Assembly (NCBI GenBank): GCA_963768165.1
Contig: CAVYHJ010000026.1
Coordinates: forward strand, 868,001 to 932,000
DNA length: 64,000 nucleotides
Reading direction: 5' to 3'
From: CAVYHJ01 sp963768165 [NCBI: uncultured bacterium]
GTDB taxonomy: Bacteria > UBP4 > UBA4092
Notes under the pieces: model-generated
What the model saw: only the letters and a program-made list of their open reading frames with translations
What the model was told of the DNA's origin: nothing
Databases searched by the model: none
Part shown: piece by piece, positions 35,259 to 44,414 of the stretch
How positions within the stretch are numbered: the stretch's first letter is position 1
Layout of the letters: each line of letters opens with the position of its first letter
Made by a program: the position numbers and the translations under genes

Positions 35259-37604
35259 TTAGAAAAGCGCATTTTCCCCTTTCATTATGAGAAGGCTTAT
35301 AATCCATATCATAAATCCAATTAAAACAACACTGGCGAACATTGTCCCTTTTATTAAAGAATTGGCATGGTATGTGAAAACAATTTGATGATTCCCTTTT
35401 TTAACAGGAACCGCTCGAAATAAATAATTGGCTCGATAAATGAGCACAGGATAGTTGTCAACTTTGGCTGACCATCCGGGATAATAATAATCACTGAGAA
35501 TAACAAGACCATTTTGGGCAGAAGTACAAGTTAGTATCACTTTTGTCGATCCTTTATATTGAATCTGTAGAGGTAAGGATTCATCCTGTCCTATAATTGC
35601 AGATGGCTTGGAGTAGTTTTCAATAATCGTTTTCCCCGCAATGCTGGGATCATCCGATGTCATCAAACTCAAGGCAGTTTGTGGGTTGTCAGCATTCAGC
35701 CAATTGGATACAAAATAAGCTCGGGGGGAAGTTTGCGATAATTTATAAATTCTTGTGCTGTCGCGGTTGAACACAAGTTCCAACCCGGGTATATCCACAA
35801 CCTCGGGGGTTAATATATATTTAACATTGGCTTTTGAAAGAAAAGGGAGCCGGTTTCGAAGGGTATATAATTGAGCAGAGACGGGGATATTCCAATAAGC
35901 TTGTTCTAATTCCCCCATGATTTCATAAAAACGATTCACGCCGGCGTTCCCATATAAATTAAACGACTCAATTCCATACAACAAACCAATATCCCGATGT
36001 AACGTGTTGAATTGGATATCTCGGTCCTCGGGGAAATCCCATAGTTTATTCGTCAAGGTATAGATGCGATATTGTGTTGTATCTTGTTTTAAAAATTTTA
36101 CCGACTCCGGGTTCCGGTAAAAATCGGTTAATGGGAATACTTTATTAGCATCTAGATTTAAAACCAAACCAAAGACCATTAAATCAAGGAAGGTTAATAG
36201 AATCAATAATTTTTTCAGGATTGATGTATTCAGTTTTTGCTTCAGCCAAAGCCATAGAAGAAGTGCTCCCAACAGAAGAACAAAAAGTCGAAATAGATTA
36301 TCCAAACCAATGACTGAATGAATATCAAGAAATTTGGAATGAGAAATTGGGATGCAAAGAAGGATAATAAAAACTAAAGACATAATCATTAAATAAATCT
36401 CATAAAGGAAATCTTGGGATAATTTTATTAGAGGGAATTCAGGTAATCGGTCAAATGTTATCGCCGCCAATATAGCTCCGGAAAGGGTGGAAAAGAGAAG
36501 AAATCTTCCCGGCGAACGACCATATTTCAGAAAAGGTAGATGAAGCATTATGGAATAGAATGGAGAATGTTTTCCCAATGCCAACAGTAGCGCAATTACA
36601 AAGATACAAGAATAAAATAGATGGTACCGATTTTTCCGCGAAAAGAATACGCCGAGGAGGAAAATCAAAAGAATTGGGATACCGATATAACCGCACGTTT
36701 CGACATAATTCATATCTGGATAGTTATACTGATAAGGTTGACCAAAGATAAAAGGAAATATAAAACGGATATAATGATTAAATGGCACCGAACCATAGGT
36801 CATACTATCCCATGGTACTCCTTGATAACGATAGGAATATGAGATTAATTCCATCAAGGGTAGAATCATTATCATACTTGTCCCAATAAATAAAAGCGAA
36901 TATAGGACACTGCAATAAAACGTAAACAACCCATTCGGTCGATTTGAAGATTTCGTGTTTAAAAAGGGGATCATAATTAGGTAAATGAATCCAAATAGAA
37001 ACAGGTATACTGCCGTTTGGGGGTGTCCTCCCAGGAATAAAACTCCCGCCAGAAAACCCGCGATTGCACTGTAAATCCAACGTCTATACCGAAACGCTAT
37101 TTCCAGAAGAATTAAGATAAAAGGAAAAAATGAAATAATATCCATGATCGTAGGATGGCATAAGCCCATAATCATGAACCCACTGAAAGTAAAAGTGAGA
37201 CTACCCAGCATGCTAGAGGCTCTATGTAATCCTAGTATTCGACAATAATAATAAAAACTAATCGTACAAACCATATAGTGAAAGACGATGTAGTAGTTCA
37301 TAGCCACATGAGGTTTGAATAGTCCAAAAAAGAAATAAGTAAAGGGGTAGAATACTCCGGCAACGTAATCGGCAGAAAATGGATAACCTGCAAAAATATG
37401 AGGATTCCATGTTACAGATACATCTGTTAAGACATTATTAACTGCCCAAAGACGAAATGGAATAATTATGGAACGCACCTCTCCAGGAAAGAAGATTCCT
37501 TGTAAGGTAATAGCTTTCCAAAATAGAATCAAAAGGAGAAATTCCAAGGGGAGAAGATAAATAACGTCCTTGATTATATTTCTCAGTCTTACAGAATCTG
37601 CCAT
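35259..37604 (-). CDS. YfhO-family polytopic membrane protein (GT-C-like), copy 1
   Basis: 781 residues with about 12-13 membrane helices followed by a C-terminal extracytoplasmic domain of about 280 residues and a final helix (residues about 752-775). N-terminal pattern: LFWKAITLQGIFFPGEVRSIIIPFR..., then WNPHIFAGYPFSADYVAGVFYPFTYFFF, the hallmark YfhO/GT-C first loop in which acidic residues and aromatic Pro-rich motifs face outside. The tail has the LILTCTSAQNGLVILSDYYYPGWSA block typical of the family. B. subtilis YfhO acts in lipoteichoic acid glycosylation, so a lipid-linked sugar transferase role is likely. It is a paralogue of 48812-51163. GGGGAGGGG ribosome site before ATG 37604. The 270 bp upstream hold only a TATAAT. 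Confidence 0.87.
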   Translation of the reverse strand: MADSVRLRNIIKDVIYLLPLEFLLLILFWKAITLQGIFFPGEVRSIIIPFRLWAVNNVLTDVSVTWNPHIFAGYPFSADYVAGVFYPFTYFFFGLFKPHVAMNYYIVFHYMVCTISFYYYCRILGLHRASSMLGSLTFTFSGFMIMGLCHPTIMDIISFFPFILILLEIAFRYRRWIYSAIAGFLAGVLFLGGHPQTAVYLFLFGFIYLIMIPFLNTKSSNRPNGLFTFYCSVLYSLLFIGTSMIMILPLMELISYSYRYQGVPWDSMTYGSVPFNHYIRFIFPFIFGQPYQYNYPDMNYVETCGYIGIPILLIFLLGVFFSRKNRYHLFYSCIFVIALLLALGKHSPFYSIMLHLPFLKYGRSPGRFLLFSTLSGAILAAITFDRLPEFPLIKLSQDFLYEIYLMIMSLVFIILLCIPISHSKFLDIHSVIGLDNLFRLFVLLLGALLLWLWLKQKLNTSILKKLLILLTFLDLMVFGLVLNLDANKVFPLTDFYRNPESVKFLKQDTTQYRIYTLTNKLWDFPEDRDIQFNTLHRDIGLLYGIESFNLYGNAGVNRFYEIMGELEQAYWNIPVSAQLYTLRNRLPFLSKANVKYILTPEVVDIPGLELVFNRDSTRIYKLSQTSPRAYFVSNWLNADNPQTALSLMTSDDPSIAGKTIIENYSKPSAIIGQDESLPLQIQYKGSTKVILTCTSAQNGLVILSDYYYPGWSAKVDNYPVLIYRANYLFRAVPVKKGNHQIVFTYHANSLIKGTMFASVVLIGFMIWIISLLIMKGENALF

Positions 37605-37873
37605 GTATTTGTACCCCTCCCCAGAATATTTTACATTATAATGAAAAATTATCTAGTGCTTTTACTTTTATATTTTTCATATATCGCACCTACCGATTTG
37701 CCCCTCTATCATTTAAGAAGGGGGATACAGGAGTGGGGTTTAATTTATAAGAAATTTACCACGAATAGCGACTTCTGACAATAGTTTTCTTGGACCGGGT
37801 TTTTCTCATTCTTGAAGTTAAGCGGGAAAAGTATTCGTATATTATTTTCTCTTATTTCAACAAGTTATGTTTA

Positions 37874-39001
37874 TTATACGAAACGTGCAATACCCGTCAT
37901 GCGTAGAGCTGGATAAACCATAAAATCCTTAACCATCTCCCAAACAGTTGGTGTGTAAATGCAGTTTGACATACAACTATGACATTCAGCCATCTTTTTT
38001 CTGGTAGCAATAAATTCTTTGGAATACCATATTTCTCTCAGAGACTTCTCCCGAACATTACCGGGAACACCGGTAATGTTTTGGTCACATAAAAATAGTT
38101 TGCCGTTTCCTTGGATAAAAAAAGAATAAGCACCGACCTTGCATTTCCGGGAATCACAAGTAAAATGAGCGTAGTATTCTTTGGTCTTTTCTATAAACCT
38201 GTCGGGAGCAAAAAGCACACCTTCCTTGATCTTTCTTTTTTTTAATTCATTCAGCGTTTTATTCAACAAAGGGAGTCTTTCCGGGGGGATGATAATATTC
38301 TGATAAGCATTAGGATTCTGAAGCCTGTGTTGATTGGCAAATTCTCCATTCCAGATTATGAAAGGATTAAATAACCATTTCAAATGGCGTTCCTTCGCAA
38401 AATTAAATAAATCATGAAGACACTCCAGATTGATATTGGAAATAACAGAATTTATACGAATAGTTAATTGATGGCGGCGGGTATTTTCATCAAGCAACCG
38501 GTCAAGGTTGTCTCTGGTTTTAGCGAAAGTTCCTTTCCCCCTAATCGAATCATGTATTGCCTCCGTCCCATCAATCGAAAAAGAAATACGTTCCAAGCCG
38601 GAATCAAAAATCTCCTTCATAATATCATCCGTCATTAAAGTGCCATTGGTAGAAAATCCGACTAATATGTTTTTCTTCCTTATATAACGAATCAGATCAA
38701 ACAATTTCTTGTAAAGAAGAGGTTCTCCCCCACATAGCGAAATCTGTCGAACACCGATGTCATAAATTTGATCAATTAATTTATATATTTCTTCCGTAGA
38801 CATTGGATCCGTAAAACTGTGATGCGTATCGAAAAAGCAATGGGTACACGTTAAATTACATTGCGTATTAACAAGGATCGATACGGAATAAGGAGGAACA
38901 TAGGCTTTGCCGGTATGATAAGAGAGATGTATGAATGGTAAATGGATAAGATATTTTAAAGAATGAGTTGTAAAACCTAGTAAATCTGTAGGAACCTCCA
39001 T
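37874..39001 (-). CDS. Radical SAM/SPASM-domain protein
   Basis: 375 residues. Cluster-binding CNLTCTHC with Cys48, Cys52 and Cys55, the SAM-binding QISLCGGEPLLYKKL (GGEP), FSTNGTLMTDD, and SFSIDGTEAIHDSIRG. The C-terminal SPASM-like region has CDSRKCKVG, then LFLCDQNITGVPGNVREKSLREIW and CHSCMSNCIYTP, enough cysteines for one or two auxiliary [4Fe-4S] clusters. It resembles glycolipid-, peptide- or lipid-modifying members of the MoaA/SPASM group, and the substrate is unknown. A second, distinct radical SAM/SPASM gene lies at 44415-45455. No ribosomal peptide precursor is seen nearby, so a small-molecule or glycan substrate is more likely than a RiPP. Confidence 0.88.
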   Translation of the reverse strand: MEVPTDLLGFTTHSLKYLIHLPFIHLSYHTGKAYVPPYSVSILVNTQCNLTCTHCFFDTHHSFTDPMSTEEIYKLIDQIYDIGVRQISLCGGEPLLYKKLFDLIRYIRKKNILVGFSTNGTLMTDDIMKEIFDSGLERISFSIDGTEAIHDSIRGKGTFAKTRDNLDRLLDENTRRHQLTIRINSVISNINLECLHDLFNFAKERHLKWLFNPFIIWNGEFANQHRLQNPNAYQNIIIPPERLPLLNKTLNELKKRKIKEGVLFAPDRFIEKTKEYYAHFTCDSRKCKVGAYSFFIQGNGKLFLCDQNITGVPGNVREKSLREIWYSKEFIATRKKMAECHSCMSNCIYTPTVWEMVKDFMVYPALRMTGIARFV

Positions 39002-39057
39002 ATATCACCAGTAATATTAGAATGAGTAGGTTTTTTTTCTTAATTATACATATTCTC

Positions 39058-39086
39058 TTGGCAAATATCAATTTGATATTTGCCAA
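39058..39086. terminator. 14-bp-arm perfect hairpin between the radical SAM gene and the YfhO relic
   Basis: TTGGCAAATATCAA (39058-39071) and its exact inverse (39073-39086) flank a single T. TTTT follows on the plus strand. On the minus strand it lies between the relic's stop (39121) and the radical SAM start (39001), so it may end read-through from upstream genes. Confidence 0.45.
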
Positions 39087-39120
39087 TTTTGTTTCCATCC
39101 TTCTTTCAAACCAATGACTA

Positions 39121-39396
39121 TCACCCAAATAACAAACCCGATACAAGTGAATGGCGTAAACCAATTATCTGTCTAAAGTGAGCGGGATTGATATTCAAAT
39201 TCAATCCCACGTCTGTGGTTAATATCACTTTCATCGGTTCATATGTTTTTGGCATATTTTCAACGATTGTCTTAAATAAAAGATTGGGAGTCGACGAAGT
39301 TATCATACGTAACGCGGTTTCCGGATTATCCACTTCAATCCAATCTAAGGTATCTGCTAGAATCTCAGAATCCTTTCGATCGTAAAACTTGTTAAA
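39121..39396 (-). pseudogene. Remnant of a third YfhO-family gene
   Basis: The open frame from 39396 to the stop at 39121 contains NKFYDRKDSEILADTL and WIEVDNPETALRMITSSTP, then KTIVENMPK. This matches the C-terminal domain of the two intact YfhO proteins (FNRDSTRIYKL, then NWLNADNPQTALSLMTSDDP and KTIIENYSKP in copy 1), with a small deletion after the first block. The conserved ending (SDYYYPGWSA, final helix) is absent and the tail from FRQIIG onward is unrelated. About 90 codons survive. Confidence 0.7.
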
Positions 39397-39407
39397 TTAT
39401 TTTGGGA

Positions 39408-41330
39408 TTATTTCTTTTTCACTGTAGTATCTTGTTGTATAGAACCGGAACCGTTGAGATAACCAATTCCACCCATTTTTTCAAGATAATCTTTTCTTTC
39501 TTCGGGACTCATGGAACTTGTAAGTTTTGTTTGTCGAGGTTCAGTCTCGTAGGTTGGAATTCTCAAAATGGGATGGTCGGTCAGATACTGCGACAGGATT
39601 GCAGATTCCATAACTTGGCCATCCATATCCTGTGCAACAGGTAATCCCATGAGATAGAGAATCGTCGGGGTCACATCCAAGACACTGACGTCCTTAATAA
39701 CCTGCTTTTTCCGAAACGGTCCGCCGGAGAGGACGACAATCCCGTTCATCGCGTGGTCGCCGGTTTGTGGATGTGGAATCATAAACTGTGAAAGAGAAAG
39801 CGTTTTATTCTCAATGGCAAACGAATCCTGTTTCGTCAAATCCGGATTAATTACGGCGTAAAGGTCTCCGGTATATTTCGACACGCCACCATAATAGTAA
39901 TCGCTCATATATTTGAAAGAAGTCGAATCAATGTATTGGTGAGAAGCCGGAGGGACTATGATTTCCTTAAAAATTGGCACATTATTGGGAGTTTTTAATT
40001 CCAGTAATTGCTCCCGAATGGATTGGCGTGTTTTCTCATATTCCTTCGGGTCTACAATGCCCGCAGGTTCCCTACCTTTCATATTCAAAAATAAAACCCG
40101 TTCCTGCCGAGTTAAATCTTCCAATTCATAGACCTTGGTCCTTGACCAATCTAGGTCATGATTCGGCGTGTAGGCTAAGAGATGTAATTCTTGTAATAAT
40201 TTATTTAAATTCATCCAATGAAAGTATAACGACGCAGAGCGCGCCTCAAAACCGTGATCCGACACAACCATGACTATCGTATCCGGGGGAAGCATTTTGA
40301 CAATTTCACCAATATACTGGTCTACCTTTTCGTAGGTTTTTGGAATTATTTGTCCAAATAATTGCTGTTCTTTGGGGGTAACATCAAAATTCTCATTCAC
40401 GGATTTGGGTTCCATGTATTTCCAGGTAAAATGGCTCATCACATCCACGGATGGAAAATAAATTCCTAAAAAATCCGGTTTTTCTTTGGGGAATAAAGTT
40501 TCAAACGCCGTCATGGAATAATAATCTCTTAAAGCATAATCATGCAGATATTGCATGAAAGTCTGATAAAAGTAATCGAGTGAATCCAATTCGTATTTCT
40601 TTTTATAATGGATGTCATACTTATAGGAGGTATAAAACCCGGATTGTTTGGCAAACCAGGATTCGGCAGGCTCCAGCTTATGCTCATAGTCCTTGTAGAT
40701 CTCATCGGGATATGTAAAGTGGTGCATCTGATATCCATCCGAAATCATGAACCCATTAACTTTTTCCGGTGGTCGGGTCACCCACCATGAAATGATTCCC
40801 ACTTTTTTTTCGAATTCGCTGAGGATATTCCAGATGGCTTTGACCCGGCGCATGTCGCTGGTGACAGGAATGTGTTCGTATCCATTGGACATTTTCTCTA
40901 TAAACCCATGAATCCCATGTTTATCAGGTACTTTGCCCGTGGCGATACTGGTCCAAACCACAGGCGACAGAGAAACTTCAAACGAGCGCAAATTGCCATA
41001 CGTCCCGCTATCCATTAATTTGGAGATATTCGGCAATTTCCCGGAATTAATCATTGGCAACATGACATTCCAAGTGGCGCCGTCTATTCCAATGATACAA
41101 ATTTTATTGGTATTCTTTTGCGCTTGTGTTAAGATTTGCGCGTGAGATAATTGTAGAATAAGAGACCGATCATTTTTTGTCTGTATGGGAGAAGTTTTAT
41201 TTTCATTTGGATTTCCCTTTAACCAATTCGACCAATGAGTGTAGTATCTCCCGGCGAGAAAACCAAAAACCAGTCCCACAATAATAAATAGTGCCCATTC
41301 ATCTTTCCAAAATCGGTGTGTGTTATTCAT
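39408..41330 (-). CDS. Membrane-anchored alkaline-phosphatase-superfamily enzyme (type I phosphodiesterase/nucleotide pyrophosphatase-like)
   Basis: 640 residues: an N-terminal membrane helix (about 12-28, WALFIIVGLVFGFLAG), then ICIIGIDGATWNVMLPMINSGKLPNI and SLSPVVWTSIATGKVPDKHGIHGF. This has the phosphodiesterase/PglZ-like arrangement, with metal Asp in GIDGA and the Thr nucleophile region in WTSIATG. Later metal-ligand blocks are PSVDVMSHFTWKYM, VVSDHGFEARSASL and GDHAMNGIVVLSGGPF. The domain is extracytoplasmic. Such proteins hydrolyse phosphodiesters or transfer phospho-groups onto surface glycans (as phosphoethanolamine transferases do), and the substrate here is unknown. Its start overlaps the upstream glycosidase stop by 1 bp, within a coupled run with 41330-43330 and 43327-44313. 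Confidence 0.87.
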   Translation of the reverse strand: MNNTHRFWKDEWALFIIVGLVFGFLAGRYYTHWSNWLKGNPNENKTSPIQTKNDRSLILQLSHAQILTQAQKNTNKICIIGIDGATWNVMLPMINSGKLPNISKLMDSGTYGNLRSFEVSLSPVVWTSIATGKVPDKHGIHGFIEKMSNGYEHIPVTSDMRRVKAIWNILSEFEKKVGIISWWVTRPPEKVNGFMISDGYQMHHFTYPDEIYKDYEHKLEPAESWFAKQSGFYTSYKYDIHYKKKYELDSLDYFYQTFMQYLHDYALRDYYSMTAFETLFPKEKPDFLGIYFPSVDVMSHFTWKYMEPKSVNENFDVTPKEQQLFGQIIPKTYEKVDQYIGEIVKMLPPDTIVMVVSDHGFEARSASLYFHWMNLNKLLQELHLLAYTPNHDLDWSRTKVYELEDLTRQERVLFLNMKGREPAGIVDPKEYEKTRQSIREQLLELKTPNNVPIFKEIIVPPASHQYIDSTSFKYMSDYYYGGVSKYTGDLYAVINPDLTKQDSFAIENKTLSLSQFMIPHPQTGDHAMNGIVVLSGGPFRKKQVIKDVSVLDVTPTILYLMGLPVAQDMDGQVMESAILSQYLTDHPILRIPTYETEPRQTKLTSSMSPEERKDYLEKMGGIGYLNGSGSIQQDTTVKKK

Positions 41331-43330
41331 TATTTAAAAAATACCTTTATTTGCGGGAATTCAAAGTCCTCATCTAATTCCAGATATTCACTGGATTCAA
41401 CTTTTGTTAAGTGATATGGTAAAGGCTGATTCATTCCATTAGCACGTCCAGAAAAAACACGGCTTATAGAACGATGAGCTGGTAGAAGAATCGCAAAATG
41501 CACTTTTTCCCCACTTCCAGTAAAGTTCAAAGTCATCTCACCTTTTTTCTCGTCGTACAAATAGTTGTACGCAAAGTAACCATCGGAGGCGCCGTATTTG
41601 GCGACAACGGTTGCTGTGGTGACATTGGCGGACGTCCAACGGGGAGTGCAATTGACATCATTAAATAATTTAGAGTTATCGTGAATACCCGCCAGTCCTT
41701 CCATAAACGCATTGAGCATTGCCGCGGCTCCCCAACCGTCCGAAGAAAATGTCGCAGGGTCGGAGATACCGGGTTTGCCATCCTCATAATACCATAAATA
41801 CGCCTGATCGGTTGAATTCACCAGGTTGTAATACTGGTTCAAAATCGAGACTCCATAATTCTCAAATCCATGATTGAAAGATGCGTCGGCAAGTTCTCCT
41901 CCAACTAAGGGCATAATTCCACCATTGACATATTGACCGGCTTTTAACGCCCAAGCATCTCGCGTGGTCTCAAACCCTCCCGTAGGAAAACAAGGTTGGA
42001 GACTGAACCATTCTGCAAAGGGTGCGGGATTAAGAGATTTTTTTTGGTTTTGGTATTCGCGGATAATACTCACAGCTTGCGAATGGTCAGTCACTCCCCT
42101 ATTTATATCATAGGGGTTACTCAAACTCAGAATTTTCTTTTCATCCACGCCTTCGACTTTGACCGGGTCAATATGCACTTGATGAGTATAAAATTTCCCG
42201 TTCCAACAAATTTTATTCATTTGGATTTTAAAATGCTCGGCTTTCTTGTTCCATTCTTCGGCTTTGTCTTGATTACTAAAATTGGAATAAAGCAGTGCTA
42301 ATTTGCTACAGGCGTCGTACATTCCGCTGTTGTCTCCATGAAAAATGCACATCTTTACATTGGAGGGATCAAAGGGCCAAAAGCGGCTGCGGTATTGGAA
42401 ATCCCATGTGTCAATGGTAAAAGGTCGTTTTACCAGTTGATATCCTTTTGACCAACGGAAAGGGTCGGTCATAGAATAATTTAATCCTTTTTCCAGTTGA
42501 GGAAGTTTACTTTGAATCCACTTATCATCACCTGTTGCCTGCCAGACTTGATATGCATCCAGTACCGCGAGATATTCCGGGTCGGCATCTACATCATTCC
42601 GTAGGGTTTCTATTCTATGGGTGGAGGGATTCTCCCAGACCAACTCAAGATATTCTCCATTGGGTTTTTGCTGACTGAAAAAATAATCCATCGCTGATTT
42701 CATTTCCTTTTCAAAATATTTGAACCCTTTCATTTGATAAGTATGGTCACGGAGGAAGATAGGTGTCGTGTCTGGGGAACGGTATCCGGTAATATTCTTA
42801 AATAATCCAACTTTCAGTGTCCGGCGGTTTTTCAAAATAACTTGTTTCATAAGAGGATAAAAAGAATCCCATGTTTCATTGCCAGTAACAATTTTTGTTT
42901 CAGCGGTAATGGTAATATATGTGGAGATGGATCCCTCATACCCGTTCGCCGAACCAAAAATCAATAGGAGTTTCTCCTTTCCTAAATTTCCTCCGGCATA
43001 AAAAGAAAAATGTCCATTATTAAATTCTGCTCCTGTAGCACCACCGGCAAGAGACACTTTGCCCTTCTCATTAATAACCCGATAACCGACATTTTGCACA
43101 ACTGTCGGAGGCTCATAGATAGGTGGAGTAAAATACACTTCTATCTCATCCATGGGAATAAATTGATTGGTTTCGATCAGATGTCCTGACTGCTTTTTAT
43201 AAACTTTGATGGAGGGTTCTGCGGTCATACTATACATGACATAGTCCCTATACTTTTGGGTACAACCCAGAGTATTTAATATTGTAATAAGTATACCCAT
43301 GGAAACAATTATGCTAAAACTTTTTTTCAA
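41330..43330 (-). CDS. Lipoprotein, six-hairpin-type glycosidase-like
   Basis: 666 residues. From a TTG start the N-terminus is MKKSFSIIVSMGILITILNTLGC, a lipoprotein signal with Cys23. Then comes a beta domain (about 40-150) and an all-helical catalytic-type part with LRNDVDADPEYLAVLDAYQVWQATGD, RSRFWPFDPSNVKMCIFHGDNSG, GVTDHSQAVSIIREYQ and SSDGWGAAAMLNAFMEGLAGI, which is the style of (alpha/alpha)6 glycosidases (GH63/GH37/GH95-like). The last 90 residues form a C-terminal beta domain. It is a surface or periplasmic enzyme. It overlaps the methyltransferase upstream (4 bp) and the phosphatase downstream (1 bp), so all three are translated as a unit. The exact GH family is not assignable by eye. 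Confidence 0.75.
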   Translation of the reverse strand: MKKSFSIIVSMGILITILNTLGCTQKYRDYVMYSMTAEPSIKVYKKQSGHLIETNQFIPMDEIEVYFTPPIYEPPTVVQNVGYRVINEKGKVSLAGGATGAEFNNGHFSFYAGGNLGKEKLLLIFGSANGYEGSISTYITITAETKIVTGNETWDSFYPLMKQVILKNRRTLKVGLFKNITGYRSPDTTPIFLRDHTYQMKGFKYFEKEMKSAMDYFFSQQKPNGEYLELVWENPSTHRIETLRNDVDADPEYLAVLDAYQVWQATGDDKWIQSKLPQLEKGLNYSMTDPFRWSKGYQLVKRPFTIDTWDFQYRSRFWPFDPSNVKMCIFHGDNSGMYDACSKLALLYSNFSNQDKAEEWNKKAEHFKIQMNKICWNGKFYTHQVHIDPVKVEGVDEKKILSLSNPYDINRGVTDHSQAVSIIREYQNQKKSLNPAPFAEWFSLQPCFPTGGFETTRDAWALKAGQYVNGGIMPLVGGELADASFNHGFENYGVSILNQYYNLVNSTDQAYLWYYEDGKPGISDPATFSSDGWGAAAMLNAFMEGLAGIHDNSKLFNDVNCTPRWTSANVTTATVVAKYGASDGYFAYNYLYDEKKGEMTLNFTGSGEKVHFAILLPAHRSISRVFSGRANGMNQPLPYHLTKVESSEYLELDEDFEFPQIKVFFK

Positions 43331-44313
43331 GATTGCCCCATTCCCAATTTAGCAACGAGTCTTCGGATACCGGTTGGCGGTGATTTGTATTTAGCAACGA
43401 TGATGGCGAAATCACTCTGCAATTTACCTTCTTGAATCAATTTGGATTCGAGGGAACAGAGTCTATCGAGAATTTCCTTATCCTTCTGTTTAGATTCATC
43501 AAAATTTCCAGCGATATTCGCAAGAACAAATTGCATCAATGTCCCTCCATAGTTTTTTTTGGCAACAATCTCAAAATTCTTTTTGAGCAAGGGAACAATT
43601 TCATCCGACCGGATAGACTCCGACGGGTCTGCTTGATTCATAAATTCTCGTGTAGGTCGAATGACTGGTCCCTTGTAGGCAATTTCATCTTCCTTACTCA
43701 AGTCCCGCTTGTATTCTTCGGGGAGAGTTTCCAGAAACTCATTCATATTTTGTAACTGTTCTTCCGTGAATTGGAATTGTGACGGACCGATATATTCACT
43801 CATTAAAATTAATCCATCAGGCTGTAACGCTTTTTTCATTTCCTTTAACACATTTTCCAGTTTCTCAACATGATGCAGGGCATGAGAAATTAAAATAAAG
43901 CCATATTTTTGTGATGCCAACTTTACCTTATTCAAATCTTGAATAGAATAATGCAATTGATTTTCCAGATGATTTACTTTCGCCAATTGAACAGCCATAT
44001 CAATGGATTCTTGGGTAATATCAATCCCATCGAATTCCTTACAAATTTGTTTTTGCAGTGCTTCTCTCTCCACCAATCCCGTACCACAACCAAGACTTAA
44101 ACCATGTTTAAAAGGTACTTTGGCAAATTGTTGTTTGAACCAACTCAACCAATCTATTTCGGCATTTCCCGATATTTGAGTATTAATATAACGAATAATA
44201 TAGGGATGTTGGATCCAGGAAAGCTTACGCGCCTTGTCCGGATGGGTCACCAGTTGACTGTGTTCTTTTCCGGCATGGGTGATTAATTCCGTTTTATCCA
44301 GATTTTCAGGCAT
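43327..44313 (-). CDS. SAM-dependent methyltransferase
   Basis: 328 residues with a class I methyltransferase core at about 75-185: HGLSLGCGTGLVEREAL (motif I), FDGIDITQESIDMAVQLAK, YGFILISHALHHVEKLENVLKEMKKALQPDGLILMSEYIG. The C-terminal extension (about 190-328) has ADPSESIRSDEIVPLLKKNF, a segment seen in methyltransferases of capsule and glycan clusters. The product is cytoplasmic. It shares a 4-bp stop/start overlap with the lipoprotein glycosidase gene that follows. The substrate could be a glycan precursor; no direct evidence. Confidence 0.85.
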   Translation of the reverse strand: MPENLDKTELITHAGKEHSQLVTHPDKARKLSWIQHPYIIRYINTQISGNAEIDWLSWFKQQFAKVPFKHGLSLGCGTGLVEREALQKQICKEFDGIDITQESIDMAVQLAKVNHLENQLHYSIQDLNKVKLASQKYGFILISHALHHVEKLENVLKEMKKALQPDGLILMSEYIGPSQFQFTEEQLQNMNEFLETLPEEYKRDLSKEDEIAYKGPVIRPTREFMNQADPSESIRSDEIVPLLKKNFEIVAKKNYGGTLMQFVLANIAGNFDESKQKDKEILDRLCSLESKLIQEGKLQSDFAIIVAKYKSPPTGIRRLVAKLGMGQS

Positions 44314-44414
44314 GGGCTATAGTTTAGCAAAAGAAGGAATTTGGCGTAAGGGTAACGACTATACTTATCGAGTGATTAAGGAGGTTCTATTTGGCAAGCT
44401 CAGCGGTTAAACTA

